From: PALSA-505 sp035308365
GTDB taxonomy: Bacteria > Actinomycetota > Actinomycetes > Streptosporangiales > Streptosporangiaceae
Length of the DNA stretch: 64,000 nt
Assembly: GCA_035308365.1 (NCBI GenBank)
Contig: DATGGU010000095.1
Span: 1-64,000, forward strand
Reading direction: 5' to 3'
Shown here: piece after piece, positions 25,135 to 34,103 of the stretch
Position numbering within the stretch: position 1 is the first letter of the stretch
Layout: each line of letters begins with the position of its first letter
Position numbers and translations under genes: made by a program
The notes under the pieces: model-generated
What the model saw: only the letters and a program-made list of their open reading frames with translations
Database searches by the model: none
What the model was told of the DNA's origin: nothing

Positions 25135-26113
25135 AGCGCACCCTCGGGTCGAGCAGGCCGTAGAGCAGGTCGGCGAGGATGCTGAACAGGATCACCGCGG
25201 TGCCGACCACCATCAGCCAGCCCTGCACCGCGTAGACGTCCGGGCTTTCGGCGCCGGTCAGCCCGTTGAGCAGGTACTGGCCCATACCGTCCCAGCTGAA
25301 TACGATCTCGGTCACCACCGCGCCGCCCATCAGCGCGGCGAAGTCGATGGCGACGATGGTGACGACCGGGATCAGCGCGTTGCGCAGCGCGTGCACGAAC
25401 AGCACCCGGCGCGGCGACAGGCCCTTGGCCCGGGCCAGCCTGATGTAGTCGGAGTTGAGCACGTCGAGCATGGCGGCCCGCTGGAACCGGCTCCAGGTCG
25501 CGTATGTGATCAGCGTGAGGGTGAGCACCGGCAGGACCGCGTGCTGCACCTCGTTGACGAACACGTTCCAGCCGCCGGTGATCCCCGGCGAGCTCTCACC
25601 CACGGTGAACAGCACGGTGTGGCCAGCCGCGTTGTTCAGGTCGACCGCGAGGAAGTCCTTGAGCAGCAGGCCGAGGACGAAGACGGGGGTGGAGAAGAAC
25701 AGGTATGCCAGGCCGGTGGAGACGTGATCGACCGGCTTGTACTGCCGGACCGCGCTGACCACGCCGACGACGACACCGAGCAGCAGCGACAAGATGACCG
25801 CGGGTACCACGAGCTTCAGCGTCACGGTCAGCCGCTGCGCGATCTGGGAGCCGACCGGCTGGCCGGTGTAGCTGGTGCCCAGGCTGCCGTGCAGCAGCAG
25901 CCCGGTCAGCCAGCCCCAGTACCGCTCGACCAGCGGCTGGTTAAGGTGCAGCTGGGCCGCGGCCGCCGCGATCGTCGCGGGCGAGACCTGCGGGTTCGCC
26001 CGTAGCTGCGCCAGCGGGTCGCCGGACAGCGCGACCAGCAGGAACACGCCGAAGCTGAGCACCAGGAGCACCAGGAGCCCGGCGGCCACCCGGCGCAGCA
26101 GGTAAGCCCACAC
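25127..26113 (-). CDS. DppB/OppB-type ABC permease
   Basis: 328 residues starting MWAYLLRRVAAGLLVLLVLS, the characteristic N-terminal helix of OppB-type permeases. Six helices, a large periplasm-side loop after the first, and the ABC-permease EAA loop with YIRLARAKGLSPRRVLFVHA (about 235-255) are visible. It pairs with the DppC-like permease. It follows the binding-protein gene by 30 bp. Confidence 0.92.
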   Translation of the reverse strand: MWAYLLRRVAAGLLVLLVLSFGVFLLVALSGDPLAQLRANPQVSPATIAAAAAQLHLNQPLVERYWGWLTGLLLHGSLGTSYTGQPVGSQIAQRLTVTLKLVVPAVILSLLLGVVVGVVSAVRQYKPVDHVSTGLAYLFFSTPVFVLGLLLKDFLAVDLNNAAGHTVLFTVGESSPGITGGWNVFVNEVQHAVLPVLTLTLITYATWSRFQRAAMLDVLNSDYIRLARAKGLSPRRVLFVHALRNALIPVVTIVAIDFAALMGGAVVTEIVFSWDGMGQYLLNGLTGAESPDVYAVQGWLMVVGTAVILFSILADLLYGLLDPRVRYA

Positions 26114-26143
26114 CTGCGGCGCCTTCGTCCGGCGCGGCCTGCG

Positions 26144-27883
26144 TCACCTGACACCCCACTGGTTGGCGTTCCACGGGATGCCGACGTTGCTGGTGTTCGG
26201 GATGATGTTGCCGTAGTTGGATGACCAGCCGTACAGGTCGGGGGCCTGGAACAGCGGCAGCGTCGCCATGTCCGACCACAGCAGCCCGTCGATCTGGTTG
26301 TACAGCGCCAGCGCCTGCGTATGGTTGAGCGTGCTCAGCGCGCGGGAGAACAGCGAGTCCACCTTCGGGTCCGCATAGTGGTCCCAGTTGTTCTGGCAGT
26401 TCGCGGTGTTGGTGTAGGAGCAGTAGATGGACTGCTGGGTGGCCTTGAACGGCGAGATCACCCAGGCGAACTCGATGATGTCGAACTCGCCCTTCGGGCC
26501 GATGGTGCCGAACAGCGTGTTCGCGGAGTAGTTCTGGATGTTGATCTTGAGGCCGATGGCCTTCATGTCCGCCTGGAACAGCTGCTCGATCTCCGACCGG
26601 ACCTCGACGCCGCTGGTGGTGGAAACGTTGAGGGTGAAATCCTGGCCTTTCTCCGGGCCGAACTTCGGGTGGAAGTAGCCATCCGAGCCCATCGTCATGC
26701 CCGCCTGTTGCAGCAGGTGCTTCGCCTTCCCCGGGTCGAAGGCGCCGTAGCCGTTGCTGGTGTCGGCATAGCCGGCCTCGGTCGGCATGATTATCCGGTT
26801 CTCCAGCGGCTTGATCGCGGTGGTCAGCGGCGTCACGATCCGGCTGACCATCTCCTGCCGGTTGGTGCCGTAGGCGATCGCATGCCGGACGCTGGCCAGG
26901 GACAGGTACGGGTTGGCCTCGTTGAAGTCAAAGTGCTGGAACTCCAGCGACGGCTGGACGGAGACCGTGAAGTTCGGTATCGACTTGACCGTGTCATAGA
27001 ACGGGATCGAGGCGATCACCGGGTTGACCATGTTTGCCTCGCCGTTCTGCACGGCGGGAGGCTGCTGGCTGTCGCTCAGGATGAACCGGAACACGATCTT
27101 GCTGAGCTTGCCGGCCGGGCCCCAGTAGCGCGGGTTGCGGACCTCGACCAGGTCCTCGCCCTTGGTATAGCTCTGGATCTCGTACGGCCCCCCGGATACC
27201 TGGACCGCCGGGCCGAAATTCTGGAAGCCGGAGTCGAAGCCGGCCTTCGCCGCGATGTGCGCCGGGAGCAGCGGGGCGTTCTGGCTGAACAGCGACTGCC
27301 AGTCGCCATACGGCTTGCTGAACACGACCGTGACGGTCTTACCGCCGTTGGAGCCGGTGATCGACTTGATCTGGCTGTACCCTGAGGTGCTCACGGGCAG
27401 GTAAGCCTTGCCGCCGACGTCCTTGTACGCCGGGTTCCCGCTCTGCGCGTGCCAGTTGTAGATGAAGTCGGCGGCGCTGATCGCAACCCCGTCAGACCAC
27501 ACCGCCTTCGGGTTGATCTTGTATACGATCGTTTGCGGGTTCGTCTTCGTCACCGCGGCACTGGTCACGAACGTGGTGTTGAGCGCGGGTTTGAGGTTCG
27601 GCTGGACGGTGAACACCCGTGGCAGCGTCTGGTCCAGCATCTCGGTGAGGACGAACTCGTTGTCCCCCTCGAGCAGCGAGTTGAAGCCGGACACGTCCTC
27701 GTCGAGGGCGTAGGTCAGCGTGCCGCCGCTTTTGACCGGGCCGGTCCTCGAATGGGATGAAGGAGCGCTCGAGCCGCAGCCCGCCGCGATCAGCGCCGCC
27801 GCGGTCACCATTAAGGCGGTGCGCCACCAGCTTCGCTGGCTCCTCAGGCCTGGTGTGAGACGGTTGATCCTGAATGGTCCCAT
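26144..27883 (-). CDS. family 5 solute-binding lipoprotein of the ABC importer
   Basis: 579 residues from ATG 27883, chosen for the GGAGG six bases upstream and because the lipoprotein signal begins there. The lipobox IAAGC puts the lipidated Cys at residue 36. The mature domain is SBP_bac_5: SGGTLTYALDEDVSGFNSLL, WSDGVAISAADFIYNWHAQS, VRHAIAYGTNRQEMV and a C-terminal SDMATLPLFQAPDLYGW. The family captures peptides, but in actinobacteria and Thermotogae often oligosaccharides. The GH3 beta-glycosidase just upstream on the same strand supports a glycan ligand here (inference). Confidence 0.9.
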   Translation of the reverse strand: MGPFRINRLTPGLRSQRSWWRTALMVTAAALIAAGCGSSAPSSHSRTGPVKSGGTLTYALDEDVSGFNSLLEGDNEFVLTEMLDQTLPRVFTVQPNLKPALNTTFVTSAAVTKTNPQTIVYKINPKAVWSDGVAISAADFIYNWHAQSGNPAYKDVGGKAYLPVSTSGYSQIKSITGSNGGKTVTVVFSKPYGDWQSLFSQNAPLLPAHIAAKAGFDSGFQNFGPAVQVSGGPYEIQSYTKGEDLVEVRNPRYWGPAGKLSKIVFRFILSDSQQPPAVQNGEANMVNPVIASIPFYDTVKSIPNFTVSVQPSLEFQHFDFNEANPYLSLASVRHAIAYGTNRQEMVSRIVTPLTTAIKPLENRIIMPTEAGYADTSNGYGAFDPGKAKHLLQQAGMTMGSDGYFHPKFGPEKGQDFTLNVSTTSGVEVRSEIEQLFQADMKAIGLKINIQNYSANTLFGTIGPKGEFDIIEFAWVISPFKATQQSIYCSYTNTANCQNNWDHYADPKVDSLFSRALSTLNHTQALALYNQIDGLLWSDMATLPLFQAPDLYGWSSNYGNIIPNTSNVGIPWNANQWGVR

Positions 27884-28102
27884 TGGTGACCTCCGCGGGT
27901 TCAGGTTCCCCCGGTAACGGTCTCCCCTACCTCTCCAGTCAGCGTCAGGCGACGGAAATTGTCCAGCAAATGACGCAAACCGTAGCCGAGACGTGACACA
28001 AAGTTGTTCTTGTGTCACGTGAGGGTCCGGGGATTATTGTTCCGAAGCCATTGGCCGCTGCTGGTCGCGGGGCCGGTTGCTGGCATGGCTGGCAGCTGGC
28101 CG

Positions 28103-28379
28103 CTAGCGAGCGTCCCGAAGGACGGCTTCCCCGGCTGGATCACCCCGCTCGGCCATCAGGGTGAAGCGCCCGGCCGCCTCGATCAGGCCGACCTTCCGTG
28201 AACCGGCCTCGGTCAGCACCCACGCCTCCCCGCCGGGTTCGTACTGGTACCAGATCGGCAGGGTCAGCGGGCCGCGGTCCGGCCGACACCGACAAAGCCG
28301 CGATGTGCGGCTCGGCCAGGAACAGCTCACGGTCGCGCACGGACAGCCTGTTGTCCACCACACCCCAGAGCTTAGGCAC
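28103..28379 (-). pseudogene. frameshifted pyridoxamine-phosphate-oxidase-like (PPOx/F420) gene
   Basis: One minus frame starts MPKLWGVVDNRLSVRDRELF, then LAEPHIAALSVSAG. At about 28275-28295 the homology shifts to another frame with LTLPIWYQYEPGGEAWVLTE, then AGSRKVGLIEAAGRFTLMAE. Together these match the first ~75 residues of a split-barrel PPOx-family flavin/F420 protein. The frame change and the loss of the second half (about 70-100 residues) mark it as broken. Confidence 0.6.
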
Positions 28380-28406
28380 AAGCTCCGGCGATCTGGCCGG
28401 CTCGTT

Positions 28407-28625
28407 TTACCCGCCCTGCGGCGGCCGGTTTTCACCTGCCCCGGGCCGATGTTCGATGATCGCGTCCGGACCCGGGAACACCAGGCTGGTATGACCGTCG
28501 TCGAAGCGAACCAGATAGGGCGGTGCCCCGCCCGCTCCGCGAACCTCGATGATCTCTCCCGTCCGCTCTGGCTTGCCCACGATGCTGCCATGCACGCAGA
28601 ACCGGTCTCCGATGACTGCCTGCAT
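28407..28625 (-). CDS. DUF1918 small protein
   Basis: 72 residues from ATG 28625. The core is MQAVIGDRFCVHGSIVGKPE then RTGEIIEVRGAGGAPPYLVR and FDDGHTSLVFPGPD, the complete DUF1918 domain, a small SH3-like barrel widespread in actinobacteria and of unknown function. The open frame extends upstream, but the domain and a plausible GGTGGG site fix this start. It lies 27 bp upstream of the broken PPOx gene. Confidence 0.85.
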   Translation of the reverse strand: MQAVIGDRFCVHGSIVGKPERTGEIIEVRGAGGAPPYLVRFDDGHTSLVFPGPDAIIEHRPGAGENRPPQGG

Positions 28626-28813
28626 CAGCCCACCTCCTCGTCCGCGCCTGCGCACCACCCGTGCACCATCCGTGCGCCGCAGCGGCACGCTCATGGTGTG
28701 CCACGTCACTATGGCCAGTATCCACCTCGCGTCGCCGGTTGAACCGGCGCACCTGCGGTGCAGCCGTCCCGGTGCAGCCCGCGACCGGACCCCGCCGGTC
28801 ATGATTTCTCCCC

Positions 28814-28927
28814 GTGACTTCGTCAGTTGACACCTTCGTCACCACGATCGGCGCATGGTGGCCGGTGCAGCCGTTCCCGGCTGGGAAGGCCAGGGTGCGT
28901 GACATCACGGTGGAGCACCGCCTGGCG
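28814..28927 (+). pseudogene. remnant of an AHSA1/SRPBCC-type gene
   Basis: The plus frame from 28814 reads SVDTFVTTIGAWWPVQPFPA, then GKARVRDITVEHRLAG, the N-terminal segment of Hsp90-ATPase-activator-like (AHSA1) SRPBCC proteins, where a Trp-Trp-Pro lies after the first helix. Similarity fades after about 38 residues and the frame continues as a shadow of the GH3 gene. It is a short gene relic. Confidence 0.4.
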
Positions 28928-29089
28928 GGTACAACTCCGGGGCCTGCTCCCAGGCTGGAAGACGATCTTGGCCTGCCTGGCCGGAGCGGTTGCCGATGGC
29001 GCCAGCCCGGCGGTGAGCCGTCCGGAATAGCTCCGGTATCGGCTACCGCCGGGGTGGCAGCCCTGGTCAGGATCCTTTCTTACGTGGCG

Positions 29090-31498
29090 TCAGCCGTGAA
29101 CGGTGAAGTCGGCACTGAGGCTGGCCGGTGTGCCGATCTGCACCTGGTAGTCGCCGAGTTCGACCGCCGGAGCGGCGTCGCCGTTGATGTCGCCAGGTGT
29201 CACGGCGAGTTCCGGCACGGGGAAGGAAACCCGCACCGTCTTGACCTGCCCTGGGTTCAGCGTCACCCTGGTGAACCCGACCAGCCTTTGGTCGGGGACG
29301 AGGACGGCGCTCACCGGCTGGTGGACGTAGACCGGCACGATGTCCGTGCCCGCCCGGCTGCCGGTGTTGGACACGGTGAAGCTGGCGGTGACGGTTCCGT
29401 CCCGGCTTACGCTGTTCGTGGCCGACAGCCCGGCGACGTTGAACGTTGTGTAGGACAGCCCATAGGCGAACGGGTAAAGCGGGTTGTAGCCACTGCCCTG
29501 ACCCGAGCCGGTGTATGGGAGCTGGTCGAAGACCTTTGGCTGGTCGCCGAGCGGGGATGGGGCCGTGGTCTGGAAGTCCCCGCCCACCGTTGGGGCGTCC
29601 GACGGCCATGTCACCGGCAGCTTGCCGCTCGGGTCCACCTTGCCGAAGATGACGTCGGCCACGGCCTGGCCCGCCTCGGTGCTGCCCTGATAGGCCATCA
29701 GGATGGCGTTTGCCTGCTCGGCCGGGCCGAGCCCGAGCGGCCGGCCCGCGACCACCACCACGATCACCGGCTTGCCCGTGGCTTCCAGTGCGCTGACCAG
29801 GCTCTTCTGGCTCGGCGTGAGCTGCGGCGCGGGATTGTCGCCGAGTCCTTCGGCGTACGCCTTCTCACCGACGGCGACGACCACGGCGTCCGCCGACGCC
29901 GCGGCGGCAACCGCGGCCGCCTTGCCGGGTGCGTAGACCACGTTCGGGTCTTCGCTCTTCAGGCCCTTGAGGACCGTGGTGCCGGGGGGAATCTGTCCTT
30001 TCGGTCCCTCACAGCACACGTGGCCACTGGTGTACGGGCCCTGCCAGCTCACGCTCCAGCCGCCGACCTGATAGGCCATGTCGTTAGCGTTCGGGCCGGT
30101 CACCACCAGCTTGCTGGCCGGTGACAGCGGCAGGATGCTGTTCTCGTTGCGCAGCAGCGTGATCGACTCGCGCGCCGCCTGCAAGGTCGCGGTCCGCCCC
30201 GATTCCACCGCGGCGTCCGCCTTGCTGGCGTTGACCAGCGGATGATCGAACAGCCCGAGCTGGAACTTCAGCGTGAGGATCCGCTGGACCGCCTGGTTGA
30301 TCGTCGCCACGGAGATGCTGTGGTTCGACACGTCCTGCTGCACGGCGGCCTGCCACTGGTCGGCGTTGAACGGCAGCATGGCCACATCGACGCCCGCGTT
30401 GATGGCGAGCGCAGCGGCGCCGGCCAGGTCGGAGGCCATGTGATAGGTGCTGGCCAGGGCCGGCACGTCACCGTAGTCGCTGATCACCACGCCCTGGAAG
30501 CCGAGCCGCTGGCGCAGTTCCGTGGTGAGCAGGAAGTGCGACGCGGTCGCGGGGATCCCGTTGACCGACCCGGAATCCACCATGACCGTGCCCGCTCCGG
30601 CGTTGATCGCGCCCGCGTAGGAGGGAAGGAACGTGTCTTGCAGGTAGCGGAGCGGAAGCTCGGCCTGCACCCGGTCGTGCCCGTTGATCGACTCGGAATA
30701 GCCGGCGAAGTGCTTCACGGTGGCGGTCACGTTCAGCCCGCTGCCGGAGATGCTTTGCAGCCCGCGGACGAACGCACCGCCCATCGCGGCGGAGAGCGCG
30801 GGTTCCTCGGCATACGTCTCGTAGTAGCGGCCCCACCTGTTGTCCCTTGCTATGTCCTGGACCGGGGCGAAGTCCCACACCCACCCGGTAGAACGCAAAG
30901 CATTGGCGGTTACTTCGCCGCCCGTCTGCGCGGCGGACGGGTCCCAGGTGGCGCCCATCCCGATGGACTGCGGGAACAGCGGCGCCTGCCACGGGTGCCC
31001 GAACCCGTGCACGGCGTCCACGCCGAAGATGACCGGTATGTGCAGCCGCGAGTGCGCCATCGCGTAGGACTGCATGATGTTGTACTCGTTCGCCCAGTCC
31101 AGCCCCGTGTTGCCGGTGCCACCGTGGCCGGTGGTGTCCGGCGGGATGTCGGTCCCGCCAGCGAGGATCGAGCCGACGTTGTCATTGACGAAGATCTGCT
31201 GCTCGCACACGGGGTTCGGCATGTTGAACCCGCCTGTGCTGGTGCAGTTGCTGGTTGGGTCGGTGACCTGGGTCGCCTCGATCTGCACCATCTGGCCGAT
31301 CTTTTCAGGCAACGTCATCCGGTGCAGCAGGTCGGTGACCCGCGCCTGGACCGGAAGATGCGGGTCGAGGTAGGCCGGGCGGCCGGATGCCGACGCGGAC
31401 TGCGCCGTCACCGCAGAGGCGGACAGGCCGACCGCCAGCGTCACCGCGGCCATAGCCACCGGAAACGCCCTGCGGTGTACTGGTTTACGCCGGAGCAT
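29090..31498 (-). CDS. exported GH3 beta-glucosidase/beta-xylosidase
   Basis: 802 residues from ATG 31498, favoured over ATG 31540 because GGAGAGG lies just upstream and the signal peptide (RRKPVHRRAFPVAMAAVTLA, cleaved near residue 37) begins there. GH3 N-domain: IPVIFGVDAVHG, KHFAGYSES (262-270) and the nucleophile Asp341 in GVVISDYGD. GH3 C-domain: about 400-620 (TLLRNENSILPL, VVVAVGEKAYAEG). A fibronectin-III-like C-terminal domain covers about 680-800. It removes glucose or xylose residues from oligosaccharides outside the cell. The adjacent family 5 ABC importer may take up its products or substrates. Confidence 0.92.
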   Translation of the reverse strand: MLRRKPVHRRAFPVAMAAVTLAVGLSASAVTAQSASASGRPAYLDPHLPVQARVTDLLHRMTLPEKIGQMVQIEATQVTDPTSNCTSTGGFNMPNPVCEQQIFVNDNVGSILAGGTDIPPDTTGHGGTGNTGLDWANEYNIMQSYAMAHSRLHIPVIFGVDAVHGFGHPWQAPLFPQSIGMGATWDPSAAQTGGEVTANALRSTGWVWDFAPVQDIARDNRWGRYYETYAEEPALSAAMGGAFVRGLQSISGSGLNVTATVKHFAGYSESINGHDRVQAELPLRYLQDTFLPSYAGAINAGAGTVMVDSGSVNGIPATASHFLLTTELRQRLGFQGVVISDYGDVPALASTYHMASDLAGAAALAINAGVDVAMLPFNADQWQAAVQQDVSNHSISVATINQAVQRILTLKFQLGLFDHPLVNASKADAAVESGRTATLQAARESITLLRNENSILPLSPASKLVVTGPNANDMAYQVGGWSVSWQGPYTSGHVCCEGPKGQIPPGTTVLKGLKSEDPNVVYAPGKAAAVAAAASADAVVVAVGEKAYAEGLGDNPAPQLTPSQKSLVSALEATGKPVIVVVVAGRPLGLGPAEQANAILMAYQGSTEAGQAVADVIFGKVDPSGKLPVTWPSDAPTVGGDFQTTAPSPLGDQPKVFDQLPYTGSGQGSGYNPLYPFAYGLSYTTFNVAGLSATNSVSRDGTVTASFTVSNTGSRAGTDIVPVYVHQPVSAVLVPDQRLVGFTRVTLNPGQVKTVRVSFPVPELAVTPGDINGDAAPAVELGDYQVQIGTPASLSADFTVHG

Positions 31499-31823
31499 GA
31501 TCCGCCCTCTCCTGCCGAAATCGGACAAGCGCAATGTCATCGCTCACTCCTTCACTCCGAAATGGTGACCCGAGTAAGCGCGCCAGCACCGCGGACACCG
31601 TCATGGTCCAGGGCTGATCACCACGGCAGCGCGACGGAGCGCACCGGCTGGCAATCCGCTCATCGCATGACCTCCGGGCAGCCGGGCACCGACGCTCTCT
31701 GCGCCTTAACCTAAGACGCTAGAGATCAATGAACTATGAATATTCCGCGCTGGCCATCAATAATCCGTGAATGGTGCCGGCCGGCTGGCCTTTTTCAGAG
31801 CCGCCAATGAGTAAATCATTCAG
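31499..31823. other. intergenic stretch, relatively AT-rich, no gene seen
   Basis: Upstream region of the GH3 gene. The part near 31715-31790 is unusually AT-rich for this window (including ATGAATATT and ATCAATAATCC) and is the likely promoter region. No coding frame with family resemblance was found. Confidence 0.4.
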
Positions 31824-31898
31824 CGCGGGATCGCGCGCACCAGCCTGGACGAGGTGCTGGCCGCCGCGGGCGCGGGCAAGGGCGCACCCGAAGTGATC
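31824..31898 (+). pseudogene. short remnant of a TetR DNA-binding domain
   Basis: The plus frame reads RGIARTSLDEVLAAAGAGKG, the second half of a TetR HTH (normally continuing with LYHHF), then diverges into APEVIRA. No first helix or ligand domain is present. It could be chance, but the match to the conserved TSLDxVLxAAGxGKG pattern is close. Confidence 0.35.
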
Positions 31899-32081
31899 AG
31901 AGCACGGCCAGCTTCCGGCGCAGGTAGGCCCGTTCCCCGCTGGTTGGCAGCGGTCAGGTGGGTTCGCAGCACGTCTGCCACCCCCGCCATGACGTGACCT
32001 TTCAATTCTGGCCTAAAGGATCGCACCCGGTCCCCGGCGCGGGCACGCTGGTGGCGGCAACTGTTACCCAGGAGGTCGGAA

Positions 32082-32678
32082 ATGAGATTGCGTCACATCG
32101 TCGGCGGCCTGGCCGTGACCATCGTGGCCGCGGCCGGGGTGCCCGCCGTGGCCAGCGCAGCCACGGTCAGTCCCCTCTCCCGGCCGGTCCCGAAGACGAG
32201 CCAGTGGCACGTAGCGCCCACCGCGGGCGGTGCCGCCACCGCCAGCTCCATTCCCTGGAAGCCCTACCGGACGAAACCGTGGCATGACGCGCCGGGCAAG
32301 GTCTGCAGGTTCGGCGTGAACGTCACCATCGTCCGCCAGCACGAGCAGTACCGGACGCTGTCGAGCTACCCGAACGGCAACCCGCGCCTCCAGGAATTCC
32401 GCGGGCCGCTGTTCGCCCGGTACACCAACACGAGCACCGGCAAGTCCGTGGTGGGCAACCTGTCGGGTTACGGCTGGTTCTACTACCCGGCCAGCGGAGG
32501 ACTCGACGTGTACATCCCCAACCACATTGACGTCACGGTTCCCGTCGGCAACCGCGGGTTCCCGGCCGGCGAGTGGATAGTCTCCGGCCGGTCCCTGGTG
32601 ATCATCGACAGCACCGGCGCGATCAATATCGTGCTCATCCACGCCACCACCGAGAACATCTGCCGCACGCTCTCCTGA
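32082..32678 (+). CDS. exported protein of unknown function
   Basis: 198 residues. Residues 1-27 are a signal peptide (MRLRHIVGGLAVTIVAAAGV, cleavage after AVASA). The mature part has two Cys (in KVCRFGVNV and ENICRTLS) that could form a disulphide, and alternating strands such as GVNVTIVRQHEQYRTL, NLSGYGWFYYPASGGLDVYI and WIVSGRSLVIIDSTGAINIV, indicating a small secreted beta-sandwich. An AGGAGG site precedes ATG 32082. I do not recognise the family. It stands alone. Confidence 0.75.
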   Translation: MRLRHIVGGLAVTIVAAAGVPAVASAATVSPLSRPVPKTSQWHVAPTAGGAATASSIPWKPYRTKPWHDAPGKVCRFGVNVTIVRQHEQYRTLSSYPNGNPRLQEFRGPLFARYTNTSTGKSVVGNLSGYGWFYYPASGGLDVYIPNHIDVTVPVGNRGFPAGEWIVSGRSLVIIDSTGAINIVLIHATTENICRTLS

Positions 32679-32905
32679 CCCACGGCCAGCAGCACACCGC
32701 TCCTGACCCCGGCCAGAGGGTGTGACTACTGCCAAGCCGGGAAATCGGTGCCGATGACCTCGAAAGCCAGCACTGCCGCAGGCCGGCCCGGTTCCGGCCG
32801 GCCTGCTGGGCACATTTCCGGGAGACTGTCGTATCCGGCGGTGCGCCGATCGTCATATTGGAAGGGGACGCGGCGGCAGCGGAGCGGCCAAGGAGGTGCA
32901 CTGCG

Positions 32906-33232
32906 GTGCTGAGTGAAGACAACAAGCGGGCAGCCTACCGGGCCCTGCAGGACCGGATCCTGAACGGAGAGGGCAGCGCGTCGCCGGAGCAGCGAGCCCG
33001 CGCGTTCGGCAACGATGGCCTGTCCCCGCCGCTGGATGAGCTGCTCGGCAAGGTCGCTGCGAGGCCGGTGCAGGTCACGGACGCGGACTTCGCGGCCGCA
33101 CGGGCCGCGGGCTTCAGCGAAGACCAGCTCTTCGAGCTGGTGATATGCGCTGCGGTCGGACAGTCCACCCGGCTGTATGACGCGGGTCTGGCGGCCCTGG
33201 CCGAAGCCGTCGCCGGTGAGGAGGACGGGTAA
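32906..33232 (+). CDS. small AhpD/carboxymuconolactone-decarboxylase-like protein
   Basis: 108 residues from GTG 32906, with AAGGAGG eight bases upstream. It is all-helical, with an ARAAGFSEDQLFELVICAAV segment resembling the AhpD-like fold (helix, Glu-Asp-Gln-Leu, next helix) but without the CxxC redox motif. Its stop overlaps the next start (TAATG), and the partner carries a CxxC-containing AhpD domain, so the two may form a heteromeric unit in which this subunit is structural or regulatory. Family placement rests on fold-like pattern and context. Confidence 0.65.
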   Translation: MLSEDNKRAAYRALQDRILNGEGSASPEQRARAFGNDGLSPPLDELLGKVAARPVQVTDADFAAARAAGFSEDQLFELVICAAVGQSTRLYDAGLAALAEAVAGEEDG

Positions 33233-33813
33233 TGCGCCTCGAGGTCCTCAACCGCGGCTACGGCCCCGTTACCAAGCTGCTGTTCGCGCTCATCCGGCTG
33301 TTCTCCGGGTACCCGGTACCGGACGCCGCCAAGCTGGTCTTCTACCGGCCCGATTTCTACGGCGCCCGGGCGAAGAGGTTCACCCATGAGGCGATGCGCG
33401 GGCCTTCCGCCTGGCCGGCAGGCGACCGGGAGCTGATGGCGGCGTACGTGTCGCAGGCGAACGAGTGCGCGTTCTGCATCGGCGCGCACAGCGCGACCGC
33501 ACGGCGGGCATACCAGGACGGGCCGAAGGTCGCGGCCGTGCTGGCCGACCTGGAATCGGCCCCGGTCCCCGGCGGGCTCCGGGCGACGCTGCGGATGCTC
33601 GGCAAGCTGACCAGGGAGGGAAAGGTGGATGCCGAGGACATGCGGCAGGTGCTGTCCGCCGGTGTCTCACGCCAGCAGGTCCAGGACGCGCTGGCGGTCT
33701 GCGCCGCGTTCAACACGACCAACCGGCTCGCCGATGCCTTCGGCTTTGAGGTGCTCAGCCCTGAGGGCTTCGAGGCAGGAGCCAAGTACCTGCTCAAGCG
33801 GGGCTACCGCTGA
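33232..33813 (+). CDS. AhpD-like alkylhydroperoxidase/carboxymuconolactone decarboxylase family protein
   Basis: 193 residues. The helical CMD/AhpD domain has the redox motif ANECAFCIGAHSATARR (about 76-92; Cys79 and Cys82 with the downstream His), the signature of AhpD-type peroxidase-related proteins. The C-terminal half contains NTTNRLADAFGFEV, typical of peroxidase-related enzymes. It probably reduces peroxides or recycles thiols. Its start overlaps the stop of the preceding small protein (TAATG). Confidence 0.85.
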   Translation: MRLEVLNRGYGPVTKLLFALIRLFSGYPVPDAAKLVFYRPDFYGARAKRFTHEAMRGPSAWPAGDRELMAAYVSQANECAFCIGAHSATARRAYQDGPKVAAVLADLESAPVPGGLRATLRMLGKLTREGKVDAEDMRQVLSAGVSRQQVQDALAVCAAFNTTNRLADAFGFEVLSPEGFEAGAKYLLKRGYR

Positions 33814-33832
33814 GGCGTCCAGCTTCCCCCCT

Positions 33833-33988
33833 GTGGCCTGGCCGCAACTCCGCCAGCGAGCTATCCGCCGGGCGATCCCGGTGGTGTACGGCGCCTACGC
33901 CGGCCTGGCCGCCGCGCTGTTCGCCATCATGCTCGTGATGAATTCCGGGCCCGGAGCCGTCGCCGCGCTCAACGTGATTCGCGGCTGA
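33833..33988 (+). CDS. possible one-helix membrane peptide
   Basis: GTG 33833 would give 51 residues with a basic N-terminus (QLRQRAIRRAIP) and one hydrophobic helix (YGAYAGLAAALFAIMLVM). No ribosome-binding site is obvious and no homologue is recognised. It lies 19 bp after the AhpD-like gene. Confidence 0.3.
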   Translation: MAWPQLRQRAIRRAIPVVYGAYAGLAAALFAIMLVMNSGPGAVAALNVIRG

Positions 33989-34103
33989 CCAGCAGCGTGC
34001 GGCAGGTTCCCAGGTGGTCGTGACCAGCTGGCGGGTGAAGGAGTAGCTTCTTCGCAGGTGCTCTCCGTATTCGCCGGGGAGCGTGGCATCCCGGGGGGCA
34101 GTG

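Noticed and set aside
28928..31714. Long plus-strand frames
   Set aside because: Shadows of the GH3 gene; composition is His/Arg/Gly-rich without domains. Only 28814-28927 was kept, as an AHSA1-like relic.
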